Assembly (NCBI GenBank): GCA_965224785.1
Contig: OZ245062.1
Location: 3,534,001 to 3,598,000 of the forward strand
From: JALSNL01 sp036479585
GTDB lineage: Bacteria; Bacteroidota; Ignavibacteria; Ignavibacteriales; Melioribacteraceae
Direction: 5' to 3'
Length of the DNA: 64,000 nucleotides
Of this stretch, positions 35,902 to 45,226 are shown piece after piece (position 1 is the first letter of the stretch; every line of letters begins with the position of its first letter). The position numbers and the translations under genes are program-made. The notes beneath the pieces are model-generated. The model was given only the letters and a program-made list of their open reading frames with translations. It did not search any database and was not told the origin of the DNA.

Positions 35902-36840
35902 TTATTTTTTTATTGCATTTATGTATTCTTGTGCATTCGAATTTTTTGAAAGTAAACTAATGAGTTCTTTAGTCCTATTTTTTTTTCCTTCTTTTGTAAG
36001 ATGATAAAAAGTGTCAAAATACAAAGAATCTGCAAATACAAAGCTAGTTGGTTTACCAATGATTTCAATTGATAATTCTTTAGCTAGATCCGCTTCTAAT
36101 GAATCAATTGAAGTTAAATGTTCTGTATATTGAGAAATTGCAATTGTAGGATATAAATAAAATACGTTAACCCCTTTGAATTTCGCATATTTGTTAAATT
36201 CGTTTAATAAATTTATACCTTCCCAATATCTATATGAAAAATTTAGTTGTTCTTTATCTTCAGTAGATTTATTTAAGTGCGATATCATATCTCCATATTT
36301 ATTAAAGCTGGCTCTTGAATATATCCCTTGGTGGTATAAACCACCTTTAATTAAATATTTAACTTCATCAATTAAGCTGTTTTGAAGGACATCTAAGTAA
36401 ATACTAATATTAGATAAAATCTGAGATTTGTAATACTGTTTTGATTCAGGATAAATATTGGATGTCATTAGTTCTAATTGATAATTTCCTTTACTTCGTA
36501 AAAAATATTCAAATGAAATAAGAACAATATCTAAAGAATCTATTGAATGCTTTAATTCTTCCAGCAAGTATGAAATACCATACGCATGTTGTATTGAAAG
36601 ATTAACAACAGGTATCTTAAATTTTTCTTGAATCATTTTACTATCTACGCCAAAAGACACATTTGAACCGCCAGCTAAAATGATTTTGGGTTTTTTAATT
36701 TCATTTAGTCTATTATGCTTATCTATCATACCAGCTTCCCATTTCATTTTTACATTTTGTAAAGGAATGAAAAATAAAGCAGAAAATGCTAAAGATAAAA
36801 AAACTAAAAAAAACAAACATTTATAAATAAATAGCTTCAT
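35902..36840 (-). CDS. SGNH/AlgX-like protein paired with MBOAT
   Basis: A protein of about 312 residues from the start used here (36840). It has an N-terminal membrane anchor followed by a soluble, probably periplasmic, domain. It has 'KIILAGGSNVSFGVDS' (an SGNH block-I-like Ser) and 'LYFDTFYHLTKEGKK' with Asp and His near the C-terminus, the arrangement of DltD/AlgJ/AlgX-type acyltransfer proteins. A longer start at 36876 exists but overlaps the MBOAT gene by 32 bases. The ATG at 36840 sits 4 bases after the MBOAT stop and begins at the signal anchor. It probably completes O-acylation of the polysaccharide with the MBOAT protein. Confidence 0.75.
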   Translation of the reverse strand: MKLFIYKCLFFLVFLSLAFSALFFIPLQNVKMKWEAGMIDKHNRLNEIKKPKIILAGGSNVSFGVDSKMIQEKFKIPVVNLSIQHAYGISYLLEELKHSIDSLDIVLISFEYFLRSKGNYQLELMTSNIYPESKQYYKSQILSNISIYLDVLQNSLIDEVKYLIKGGLYHQGIYSRASFNKYGDMISHLNKSTEDKEQLNFSYRYWEGINLLNEFNKYAKFKGVNVFYLYPTIAISQYTEHLTSIDSLEADLAKELSIEIIGKPTSFVFADSLYFDTFYHLTKEGKKNRTKELISLLSKNSNAQEYINAIKK

Positions 36841-36844
36841 AATG

Positions 36845-38296
36845 TTAAAATTGAAAATAAATAAATTGTTCTTCACTACCTTGAAATATAAAAATTAGTA
36901 TTATGATTAGTATATATAAAGACCAACGTACTGAAATATTCTTAATACCCTTAATGTTTTCAATTGCATAATGTTGGTTTCTACCAATCCATTCAACAAT
37001 ACTAAAGGAAAAAATAAATGTAAGGGTAATTAAACTAGTAGTATTCAAATTATTAACTTTAGGTACATAGAAGATAGATTCTGAAAAAATAGTTGATAAA
37101 TAACTTAAGGCATGTCCAATATTTTCTGCTCTAAAAAAAACCCATGCCAAAATAGTTAAGCTAAATGTGGTACCAATTTGAAAAAACTCTTTAATTGTTG
37201 GTAAATATCTATTATGTGCAACCGCATTTGTATTTGTTCTGTTTTTTTCCAGTAAAAGCAAAGGCAAAAAGTATAAAGCATTCAATGCACCCCAAACTAT
37301 AAAAGTCCAATTTGCACCGTGCCAAAAGCCACTTACAATAAAAATTATAAATGTATTTCTAACTTTCATCCAAGTACCACCACGGCTACCACCTAGTGGG
37401 ATGTATAAGTAGTCGCGAAACCAAGTTGAAAGTGATATATGCCAACGTCTCCAAAATTCTGCAATATCTCTTGAAAAATAGGGGAAAGCAAAATTTTGTT
37501 TTAAATTAAATCCGAAAAGTCGAGAAGTTCCAATTGCAATATCAGAATATCCTGAGAAATCGCCATATATTTGGAATGTGAAAAAAATTGCACCTAAAAC
37601 CAATGTGCTTCCAGAATAATTTCCAGAATTGTTAAATATTTCGTTTGCTATTTGCGCGGAATTATCAGCAATTACAATTTTTTTGAATAAACCCCATAAA
37701 ATTTGCCTTAGTCCATCAACTGCTTTATCATAATCAAAAGTTCTTTTCTTATAGAATTGAGGTAGCAAACTTGTTGCTCTTTCAATTGGACCAGCAACCA
37801 ATTGTGGAAAGAAACTTACAAACGCAGCAAAGGAAATAAAGTCTTTTGTTGGTTCAAGTTTTCTCCTATATATATCAATTGTATAGCTTAATGTTTGAAA
37901 TGTGTAAAAACTAATTCCAACTGGTAAGATAATATCTAAAGAGTTTGCATTTATTATTGTTCCAAAGAATGAGAATGCTGTTACAAAATTATCAAGAAAA
38001 AAATTGTAATATTTAAAAAATCCTAAAAATCCTAAATTTACAATAATGCTTATCCAAAGCAACATCTTTCGTTTAGATAAACTACCTTCTTTTGACAATC
38101 TTACTCCAACAGTAAAATCTATCAAGGTGCTAAATAAAATTAACGATAGGAATCTCCAGTCCCACCAACCATAAAATAAATAGCTTGCAATAACTATTAA
38201 AAAATTTTGAAGTTTTAGATTTTTATTTAGTATAAACCAATATAAAAAAAATACAATTGGTAAAAATATTGCAAAATCTATGGAGTTAAAAAGCAT
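36845..38296 (-). CDS. MBOAT-family O-acyltransferase (AlgI-like)
   Basis: A 483-residue polytopic membrane protein of the MBOAT/AlgI/PatA group, which moves acyl groups across the inner membrane for glycan O-acylation. Family motifs are 'WRRWHISLSTWFRDYLYIPL' and 'SGFWHGANWTFIVWG' with the conserved His, plus a starting 'MLFNSIDFAIFLPIVFFLYW'. It is encoded first in a two-gene unit with the SGNH-like protein, 4 bases apart. A close paralogue with its own SGNH partner lies at 49209-50681. The 5' flank is a 395-base gap before the plus-strand GNAT gene. Acyl donor and target unknown. Confidence 0.93.
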   Translation of the reverse strand: MLFNSIDFAIFLPIVFFLYWFILNKNLKLQNFLIVIASYLFYGWWDWRFLSLILFSTLIDFTVGVRLSKEGSLSKRKMLLWISIIVNLGFLGFFKYYNFFLDNFVTAFSFFGTIINANSLDIILPVGISFYTFQTLSYTIDIYRRKLEPTKDFISFAAFVSFFPQLVAGPIERATSLLPQFYKKRTFDYDKAVDGLRQILWGLFKKIVIADNSAQIANEIFNNSGNYSGSTLVLGAIFFTFQIYGDFSGYSDIAIGTSRLFGFNLKQNFAFPYFSRDIAEFWRRWHISLSTWFRDYLYIPLGGSRGGTWMKVRNTFIIFIVSGFWHGANWTFIVWGALNALYFLPLLLLEKNRTNTNAVAHNRYLPTIKEFFQIGTTFSLTILAWVFFRAENIGHALSYLSTIFSESIFYVPKVNNLNTTSLITLTFIFSFSIVEWIGRNQHYAIENIKGIKNISVRWSLYILIIILIFIFQGSEEQFIYFQF

Positions 38297-38691
38297 CTTT
38301 TATTAAATTTTTATAGTTGTAATTCATATTAGTGATTGTTAGACAAAACTCTTTTTTATAATTTGCCATTATTTAGCTATATGGAGGGGAACTGTATTAC
38401 GGAAATTTCTAATAAAATTATTTGATATACTTATTTGAAAATTTTAATTTAACAAAAGGAATGTAATTCAATAAAGAATCATTTGTATTACTTTCAATAT
38501 TATTACAAGTAGAATCTAATTGTTTAATTCTATTTCTAATTTCTCTTACTATCAGTTTATTAGGTCTAAATTTTCTCATTACAAAGTTTAACCAATTATA
38601 ATTACATTATAAACTTTAATTAATTAATATAAGATCAGATAAAATATTTTTTCATAAAAATATTTAGTTATCTCAAAACAAAGGAGATTGT
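38297..38691. other. Divergent intergenic region
   Basis: 395 AT-rich bases lie between the MBOAT gene (minus) and the GNAT gene (plus). It holds both promoters, an SD for the GNAT gene at 38680-38685 and a short minus-strand frame at 38418-38579 described separately. No strong repeat was seen. Confidence 0.5.
38418..38579 (-). CDS. Short ORF, possible small protein or remnant
   Basis: A 53-codon minus-strand frame starting MRKFRPNKLIVREIRNRIKQ and ending SNKYIK. It is basic at the start, hydrophilic and without low-complexity bias, so it reads more like coding sequence than AT-rich noise. I do not recognise it. No good SD is visible upstream of its ATG. Given the other gene fragments in this locus, it may be the end of a lost gene rather than a working one. 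Confidence 0.25.
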   Translation of the reverse strand: MRKFRPNKLIVREIRNRIKQLDSTCNNIESNTNDSLLNYIPFVKLKFSNKYIK

Positions 38692-40311
38692 ATGCCAATT
38701 CAGATTAAGATTTTCAAAGATGATGATGCTATTAAAATGATAAATGATACTAATTTTATAAATGAATGTATGGACTTTTATAACAATCTTGAAACAGCAA
38801 CCGTTTTTCAACATCCTCATTTTGTACTACCTTGGTACTACGCATATTCAGAAATTTATTCGCCATTAATTGTTGTTGGATATAAAGACAATATCAAAGT
38901 TGGACTAATGTTTTTGGGGCAATCAAAAGAAAACAATATTACACATGCTGGTGATCATCAAGCTGAATACCATGGTTGGCTAACAAAAAAAGAATTTGAA
39001 GAAGAGTTTATTGTTAGCACACTAATTACTTTGAATAAGAAATTTAGTTTAAATACTTGGGAATGGAGATGGTTACCAAAAAATTATTCCCAAAGTTGGA
39101 TTTACTCAGATTTATTAAAAAACAATAACATAAACTGCATACCAACTCCTATTGATGTCCCACTATTTACTTTAGCCAATTTAGAAAGATTTACTAAAAT
39201 CAAAAAAAATAAAACAGTTAAAAATTTAATTAATCGATACAAAAGAAATGGTGACTTTCATATTGAAAGAGTTACAACAAAAGAAAAAGCCGAAATACTA
39301 ATTGAAGAAGTAATTAAGCAATATGATTTTAGAATTTTTTCTCAAACTGGTCTTGCTCCGTTTGGATTTGATAAAAACAAAAAAGCTTTTTATCTAAACA
39401 AAATGGAATACCCTAAAAATGTTCACTTTAGTGTTCTTTGGGCTGGTGAAACTCCAATTGCTTTTCATATAGGCGATTGTGATGATAAAACTCTTTTCTA
39501 TGGTTTGCCATCATTTAGTCCAATGGAGTTCAAAAAATCTCCTGGCAGAATATTTTTAATAAAATTATCTGAGTTACTAATTGAAGAGGGATTTGAAACC
39601 TTTGACTTAACACCTGGAATGGATGCAAACAAAGAAAAATTCTCTAATGAATCATTTGATACTTTAAGACCAACTTTCTACTTTGATAAAACAACTTTTT
39701 TGAAGGCCCAAACAAAAGTTAAAGGTAAAAAACATTTAAAAACTTTATTAAATAAATTCAATCAAGATGTTGATTCAGTTAAAAAAACTTTAGACAACAT
39801 TTCGACTAAAACAAAATCAAAAATATCTCCAAAGGTAAAACAACAATTAAATATTTATAAATATAATACAGAACTTTCATCTGAGAACTTAAATCCAAAC
39901 AGCAAAAATATTAGAACAAATTGCTACGAAGATTTATTGCTTAAAACTGATATTGAACCTTCTGAAATATTTGATGCTCAACAAAAACTAGCAAATGAAG
40001 AAACATTATATTCTGTTTTACAAAACAACAAACTTGTAAGTTATGTTTGGGTAGAAAAAGATAAAGCTTTTCATTTTGAAGACGGAAATAAATTGGATCT
40101 TAAACTTGCCGAAAAAAATATTACTATATATGATTTTTATTCTGACCCAGCTTTAGATATAAATGATATTTTGCAAAAAATTATTGAGAATATAATTGCA
40201 ACAAATTTATCAAATGATATAGAAAATATTTATGTAATTGATCGCTCTTCAGATGATTCAATAAAATCCATATTGTCTAACTTAAATTTTGAATTGAAAA
40301 ATACTTTTTAA
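38692..40311 (+). CDS. Double-GNAT acyltransferase (BioF2/FemAB-like plus second GNAT domain)
   Basis: A 539-residue protein that appears to be two GNAT domains joined. The first (about 20-330) is of the CelD/BioF2 type found in polysaccharide loci: 'ATVFQHPHFVLPWYYAYSE', 'HFSVLWAGETPIAFHIGDCD' and 'SPGRIFLIKLSELLIEEGFE'. A linker of about 70 residues follows. The second domain (about 400-539) has 'NKLVSYVWVEKD', 'ITIYDFYSDPALD' and 'RSSDDSIKSILSNLNFEL', a typical GNAT end. SD AAGGAG. It is the only plus-strand gene inside the locus and ends with a 4-base overlap with the opposing gene at 40308. It probably acylates an amino sugar. Confidence 0.85.
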   Translation: MPIQIKIFKDDDAIKMINDTNFINECMDFYNNLETATVFQHPHFVLPWYYAYSEIYSPLIVVGYKDNIKVGLMFLGQSKENNITHAGDHQAEYHGWLTKKEFEEEFIVSTLITLNKKFSLNTWEWRWLPKNYSQSWIYSDLLKNNNINCIPTPIDVPLFTLANLERFTKIKKNKTVKNLINRYKRNGDFHIERVTTKEKAEILIEEVIKQYDFRIFSQTGLAPFGFDKNKKAFYLNKMEYPKNVHFSVLWAGETPIAFHIGDCDDKTLFYGLPSFSPMEFKKSPGRIFLIKLSELLIEEGFETFDLTPGMDANKEKFSNESFDTLRPTFYFDKTTFLKAQTKVKGKKHLKTLLNKFNQDVDSVKKTLDNISTKTKSKISPKVKQQLNIYKYNTELSSENLNPNSKNIRTNCYEDLLLKTDIEPSEIFDAQQKLANEETLYSVLQNNKLVSYVWVEKDKAFHFEDGNKLDLKLAEKNITIYDFYSDPALDINDILQKIIENIIATNLSNDIENIYVIDRSSDDSIKSILSNLNFELKNTF

Positions 40312-41333
40312 ATAAGAGCATCCATTAGCTTTTTATTTTGGAAGCCATTTTTCTTCGCTAAGTTAAATGTATTTTCTAAAGTATTAAAATAATTTTCAAG
40401 ACCCTCTTTTGTACTTGTTAAAGGGCTATGTCCATAAGATACTTCTGTTGAATGAAGTAACAGAGTTGTTAAAGGTCTTCTCAGTAGTTGTTGTTTCTCA
40501 AGCGTACGTGCGTACATTTCTTTTGTAAAATCTGTACTAGGAACTAAACTGGTTCCTCCACCTAATTTCCGTAAAATTTTATAAGCAATTCTAGATTCAA
40601 TAATTCCAAATGCAACTGCTATTTTTAGTAAATAATTAATTGTCGTTGGTGTGTCATCAATTGAAATAGGAATTTCAAATATTTTTTTTCCGGAATCTTT
40701 TAGAATATAGGGATCATTTTCTTCAAAGTAAAAATTAGGCCCATTACTATTTCTATCTTCTTTATCAGAATAATTTATTAGTGGTAGAATAGATGAATCA
40801 ACTGTAAAGTCATTTTCCATTAACCATTTAATAGTTCTTTTGTCAATACCCAAACGCCCAGCTCTATGAGACTTTGGACTTACACCATAGTTTTCTTCAA
40901 TAGCTTTTTTTAATACTTCTGATTTTTCAAAAAACAAACTGTCTGGCAATTCTGATTGATAGGCTTGTATCCAATCTAAATCAACACCACTTCCATTATC
41001 TCTTTGGAACGGAGGAGTTGACCAAACATGAAGATGATGTCCAATCTCACATTTGCCTCTATCTAAAATTGGTTTAAGAACTTTAATTGCTTCATCTCTT
41101 GTTGCACACTCATAAGCAACTAAGTATGTTGGAGTTATATCATACTTTTCACATAAATCTTGAAAACGAGGAATTGCTTTCATGTTTTCAATATTTATTT
41201 CTGTTGGATTATCCCAAGCATTATCTGCTTCAGTATCTACAGTTACAATGAAACTTGGTTTAGCAGTAGAACTAATTTTAGGAATAGTTTCAATCTCAAA
41301 ATCAGAGTGGAATATTTTTTTATTATCAAACAT
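40308..41333 (-). CDS. Polysaccharide deacetylase-like protein
   Basis: A 341-residue protein with the CE4/NodB-like opening 'FIVTVDTEADNAWDNPTEIN' (acidic metal-site residues). It has 'KCEIGHHLHVWSTPP' with two His, and 'KSHRAGRLGIDKRTIKWL' with the His-Arg pair. It likely removes acetyl or similar groups from a sugar, or acts on a lipid-linked glycan. It is encoded 15 bases after the UDP-GlcNAc 2-epimerase stop in the operon. The stop overlaps the stop of the plus-strand GNAT gene by 4 bases. Activity is inferred from the fold motifs and the locus. Confidence 0.82.
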   Translation of the reverse strand: MFDNKKIFHSDFEIETIPKISSTAKPSFIVTVDTEADNAWDNPTEINIENMKAIPRFQDLCEKYDITPTYLVAYECATRDEAIKVLKPILDRGKCEIGHHLHVWSTPPFQRDNGSGVDLDWIQAYQSELPDSLFFEKSEVLKKAIEENYGVSPKSHRAGRLGIDKRTIKWLMENDFTVDSSILPLINYSDKEDRNSNGPNFYFEENDPYILKDSGKKIFEIPISIDDTPTTINYLLKIAVAFGIIESRIAYKILRKLGGGTSLVPSTDFTKEMYARTLEKQQLLRRPLTTLLLHSTEVSYGHSPLTSTKEGLENYFNTLENTFNLAKKNGFQNKKLMDALI

Positions 41334-41348
41334 TACAATAGTAGTTTT

Positions 41349-42461
41349 TTAGTCCATCAAAAGTTTTCTTATTCTTCCACTTGCCAAGCCATCACCATAA
41401 GGGTTTACAGCGTTTGCCATTTTATTATATTCATCTTTATTATCTATAAGATTCACCACTTCATCTGTGATTCTGTTTTTATCCGTTCCAACAAGCTTAA
41501 CTGTTCCAGCAGTTATTGCTTCAGGTCGTTCAGTATCTTCTCTCATAACTAGTACTGGTTTTCCTAAACTTGGAGCTTCTTCTTGAACACCTCCAGAATC
41601 TGTAAGTATAATTTTTGAGTTCATCATTAATGAAATAAACGGCAGATAAGTTTGTGGTTCAAGTAAGTAAACATTCTTCTTATCAGACAAAATTTCTTTT
41701 ACAGGGTCTTGTACATTTGGATTTAAATGAACAGGAAAAATAAAATTATAGTCTTTGTATCTTTCAGCTAATTCAGAAATGGCTTCACAAATATTTATAA
41801 ATCCATCACCAAAATTTTCTCTTCTATGTCCGGTAATTAAAACATAAGGAGAAAGATCTGAGAGTTCGAAATTTTCTAATCCCAAAACTTTTGGATTTAT
41901 TTCTTCTACTTTTTTTGTTGCCAAAAATAAAGCATCAATAACTGTATTCCCAGTTATATGAGTTACACTTTCAGAAACTCCTTCATCCAATAAATTTTGT
42001 TTTGATATTTCTGTTGGTGCAAAATGAATGTCGGCAATTCTTGAAGTTAAAACTCTATTCATTTCTTCAGGGAAAGGCGAAAACTTTTTATGTGTTCTAA
42101 GTCCAGCTTCAACATGACCTACTTTTATTTTATGATAAAAAGCTACTAACGATACTCCCATTACTGTTGTAGTATCTCCTTGAACCAAAACAATATCTGG
42201 TTTATACTCAGAGAAATATTTATCAATTGATGAAATGATGTTTGCAGTTAGCCCACTTAATGTTTGGTTTGGTTTCATCAAATTCAAATCAACATCAGGT
42301 GTTACATCAAAAATTTCTAAAACTTGATCTAGCATTTCTCTGTGTTGTGCAGTTACACAAACATTAACTTCAAAGTTTTTTTCTTTTTGTAATTCTAAAA
42401 TTACTGGAATAAGCTTTATAGCTTCTGGTCGAGTTCCAAATACAATGGAAATTTTTTTCAT
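41349..42461 (-). CDS. wecB: UDP-N-acetylglucosamine 2-epimerase (non-hydrolysing)
   Basis: A 370-residue enzyme that interconverts UDP-GlcNAc and UDP-ManNAc. Family markers are FGTRPEAIKLIPV (N-terminus, 8-20), 'KVGHVEAGLRT', 'TGHRRENFGDG' and 'TDSGGVQEEAPSLGKPVLVM'. The length and all blocks are those of WecB. An SD-like AGGAT precedes the ATG. It sits among glycosyltransferases and a deacetylase-like gene, so ManNAc or a derived sugar (for example ManNAcA after a dehydrogenase) is expected in the glycan. The dehydrogenase is not in the window. Confidence 0.95.
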   Translation of the reverse strand: MKKISIVFGTRPEAIKLIPVILELQKEKNFEVNVCVTAQHREMLDQVLEIFDVTPDVDLNLMKPNQTLSGLTANIISSIDKYFSEYKPDIVLVQGDTTTVMGVSLVAFYHKIKVGHVEAGLRTHKKFSPFPEEMNRVLTSRIADIHFAPTEISKQNLLDEGVSESVTHITGNTVIDALFLATKKVEEINPKVLGLENFELSDLSPYVLITGHRRENFGDGFINICEAISELAERYKDYNFIFPVHLNPNVQDPVKEILSDKKNVYLLEPQTYLPFISLMMNSKIILTDSGGVQEEAPSLGKPVLVMREDTERPEAITAGTVKLVGTDKNRITDEVVNLIDNKDEYNKMANAVNPYGDGLASGRIRKLLMD

Positions 42462-42515
42462 TTATTCATCCTAGTTTTTCAATTTTGTGTTTTCTTTCAA
42501 AAAATATTAGTTCCA

Positions 42516-43727
42516 TTATTCTTCAAGAAGTTTTATATAATTTTCTGTAATACTATTCCAAGAATATTTTTCAGTTCCTTCGAAAGTATAGTTTTTATTT
42601 TTAATTAATTTCTTTAGGGATTCGTAAACTGAATCTGGATTTTTCATTTCAGCAACTTCTCCACAATTAATTTCTTTCATTACTTTATAAGTTGCGGAAT
42701 CTTTTGAGGTAAGTGAAAAAATTGGTTTATTAACACTTAGATAATCTATTAACTTATAAGGTATGCAATGGCGATGGTCGTAACCTTGGGTAAGGTATAG
42801 TATATCAGCACCTTTCATATATTGCAATACTTTTTGATAAGGAATTCTATCATGTTCAACTACAAGGTTTTGCAATTTTAGTTTTTCAATTAGTTCTAAA
42901 TCTTCAGGCAATATTTCTCCAAAAACATGGATGCATACTTCATCAATTCCAACTTCTTTATTTCTAATTAATTTTTCTAATGCCTCTAATAAATAACTTA
43001 ATCTTCTTTCGCCGTAAAATATTCCAGCATACAGTATTACTATTTTATCTTCTTCTAAACTTATTCCATTTTGTTCTTTTAATACTGGATATGCATTTGT
43101 AATGAAAGTAAATTTATCTGAAATATTGGGAAATTTTTTAACATATTCATCCATTGCTACTGAAGTATTCAACACAATTTTTTTTGCTCTATTTAGAATA
43201 GTTTTTTCTATAAATAAAGTTACTTTTTTAAGTGAAATTTTTGCTCTAAAAAAACTTGAATAGCTATCCCACAAAAACCATGGGTCTTGATAATCTACAT
43301 ACAATTCAGCTTTAGTAAATAAACTTGCGAAGTAACCAATTAGGAACTGTGTAAAAGGAGGACCGGTAACAATTATTTTATCAATTTTACTTTTCTTAAT
43401 AACTGAAATTGCTTTTATAGTTCCAGGAATCACCCAACCCAAATACGGATCTATAGGTGAATATTTAAATATAAATCTATTAAACTTTCTACCAATTACA
43501 TTTTTTGAAGTATAAGAAAAGTTTGGAACAATTGATGTTCTATGAATAAATTTCGCAGAAGGCATTTCCGAATCTTGATCAGAAATATATTTCTCTTTTA
43601 TTGCCACAACGTGTACTTCATATTTCTTTTCTTCCAGTAGTTTAGATAAATAACTAAACCGAATAGAACCAGATGTACTGCTTGGAGCATAAAAATATGA
43701 AATTAACAATACTTTCTTTTTATTCAT
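42516..43727 (-). CDS. GT4-like glycosyltransferase
   Basis: A 403-residue GT-B protein. The N-terminal domain opens 'KVLLISYFYAPSSTSGSIRF', then has 'KIIVTGPPFTQFLIGYFASL' and 'ELYVDYQDPWFLW', the acceptor-domain pattern of GT4 family members in capsule loci. The C-terminal domain has 'KIVILYAGIFYGERRLSYLL' and 'IPYKLIDYLSVNKPIFSLTS'. It likely adds one sugar of the repeat unit. It is encoded between the flippase gene (25 bases upstream) and wecB (54 bases downstream). Confidence 0.88.
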   Translation of the reverse strand: MNKKKVLLISYFYAPSSTSGSIRFSYLSKLLEEKKYEVHVVAIKEKYISDQDSEMPSAKFIHRTSIVPNFSYTSKNVIGRKFNRFIFKYSPIDPYLGWVIPGTIKAISVIKKSKIDKIIVTGPPFTQFLIGYFASLFTKAELYVDYQDPWFLWDSYSSFFRAKISLKKVTLFIEKTILNRAKKIVLNTSVAMDEYVKKFPNISDKFTFITNAYPVLKEQNGISLEEDKIVILYAGIFYGERRLSYLLEALEKLIRNKEVGIDEVCIHVFGEILPEDLELIEKLKLQNLVVEHDRIPYQKVLQYMKGADILYLTQGYDHRHCIPYKLIDYLSVNKPIFSLTSKDSATYKVMKEINCGEVAEMKNPDSVYESLKKLIKNKNYTFEGTEKYSWNSITENYIKLLEE

Positions 43728-43751
43728 TGTAGTAGTTTTTAAGTATAAATT

Positions 43752-45206
43752 CTAGTTTGCAGATTTAAATTTTGCTAAAATATTATTTTCTATTTTATTA
43801 ATAAAAGTATTTAAGTATCCTTTATTTAAACGTCTAACTAGAAAGTAATATATAACGAAATACAATGAACTAAAAATAATAGCTTTTATTATTTCGTTAA
43901 TGTTTAGATAATCTCCAGCAAATAAAACAAATAAAGGAAGTACAGAAATTAGAATTAGTTTAATGATTTCATCCCAATCGAATATTTCCTTTAAGTTTAT
44001 ATTATATAAGCCTAACACTTTATGCCCAAAATATACGGTTAATAAAATTTCTGTAACTACAAAAGCGATTGGTGGACCAATTAAACCAAGCAGATTAAAT
44101 AAAATATATAGCAAAATTATATTGATAAAAAGAGAAATAATATGACCATAGAGAAGTAATTTGTTTTTATTCATTCCTCTAATCGGAACTCCCATATCGA
44201 AACAATGATACACAATTAGAAATAAGTAAATTTGAAAAATAGGAGTGGCTTCAATATACTCCATAGTAAACAAAGTTGTTATTACAAGTTCGGCATAATA
44301 GAAAAATATTACAAAAATTGGAGCCATAAAAAAGATATAAAGCGTTACAGACCTTTTCCATAGATTTAATGCTTCAAGAGGATTATCTTCAATTCCCTCA
44401 ACAACATCAGGAAAAATAACATCAGAAATTGAACTTCTAATAATTGAAACAAATGGTAGGTTTTGACTTGCAACAGCATAAATAGCTAATGTAGCAACAC
44501 CAAGATTTGCGGAAATAACCAACTTACTTATTTCACTATTGAAAGTAACTATTACAGTTGAAACACCTAAGGGAACAATATATACCAACTGTTCTTTTAA
44601 TAATTTTTTATCAATTTTGAATACAAATAGTTTTGCATAAAATGTATAGACCAATCCAAATAAAAATCTAAGCCCTTCAAAAACAAGTAGTGAATAAATT
44701 ATATCTTGAATATTACCAGAGTAATAAGAAACTGAAACGACAACTATCAACCTTATTACAGAATAAGAAAATGAATAATAAAAAACATATTCTGATTTCT
44801 TTTTTGCCAGCCAGTAAATTGTTAAAAAATCAAAGTTTTGAATAAAGAACAGATAAACTAAAAGAGGAAATATTAACTTTTGAGATGAAGTATTTACAAT
44901 ATAATCTTGACCTAAATAGACAATCAATAGACCTACAACTATAAAACCAAATTTTAATATAATTGTATTGGATATATATTCCTTTTCTTTTTGCGGATCT
45001 TTTGCAATAAAATAAAGTAAGTTTTGCTTAATATAAAAATCAATAAATGCACCTATTAACGATGAGATTATTATGAAATCTCTATACTCGCCGTAAGTTT
45101 CTTGATCTAGAATTCTAACCAATATAATTGGTGCAAAAAACTGAACAGCAAAAATTAGTATGTTAGAGAATGCTAATATCGAAACTCTTTTTGTACGTGA
45201 AGCCAT
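43752..45206 (-). CDS. Wzx-type polysaccharide flippase (oligosaccharide flippase family)
   Basis: A 484-residue membrane protein with about twelve to fourteen helices, in the size range of the PST/Wzx family of the MOP superfamily. It flips lipid-linked repeat units to the periplasmic face. Supporting stretches are the N-terminal 'RILDQETYGEYRDFIIISSL' and 'SANLGVATLAIYAVASQNLP' in the middle. It sits centrally in the operon between a GT39-like protein and a glycosyltransferase. With the polymerase at 29643, it defines a Wzx/Wzy-dependent assembly route. Substrate specificity cannot be inferred. Confidence 0.9.
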   Translation of the reverse strand: MASRTKRVSILAFSNILIFAVQFFAPIILVRILDQETYGEYRDFIIISSLIGAFIDFYIKQNLLYFIAKDPQKEKEYISNTIILKFGFIVVGLLIVYLGQDYIVNTSSQKLIFPLLVYLFFIQNFDFLTIYWLAKKKSEYVFYYSFSYSVIRLIVVVSVSYYSGNIQDIIYSLLVFEGLRFLFGLVYTFYAKLFVFKIDKKLLKEQLVYIVPLGVSTVIVTFNSEISKLVISANLGVATLAIYAVASQNLPFVSIIRSSISDVIFPDVVEGIEDNPLEALNLWKRSVTLYIFFMAPIFVIFFYYAELVITTLFTMEYIEATPIFQIYLFLIVYHCFDMGVPIRGMNKNKLLLYGHIISLFINIILLYILFNLLGLIGPPIAFVVTEILLTVYFGHKVLGLYNINLKEIFDWDEIIKLILISVLPLFVLFAGDYLNINEIIKAIIFSSLYFVIYYFLVRRLNKGYLNTFINKIENNILAKFKSAN

Positions 45207-45226
45207 AAATTTAGTTTAGGTGGAAG

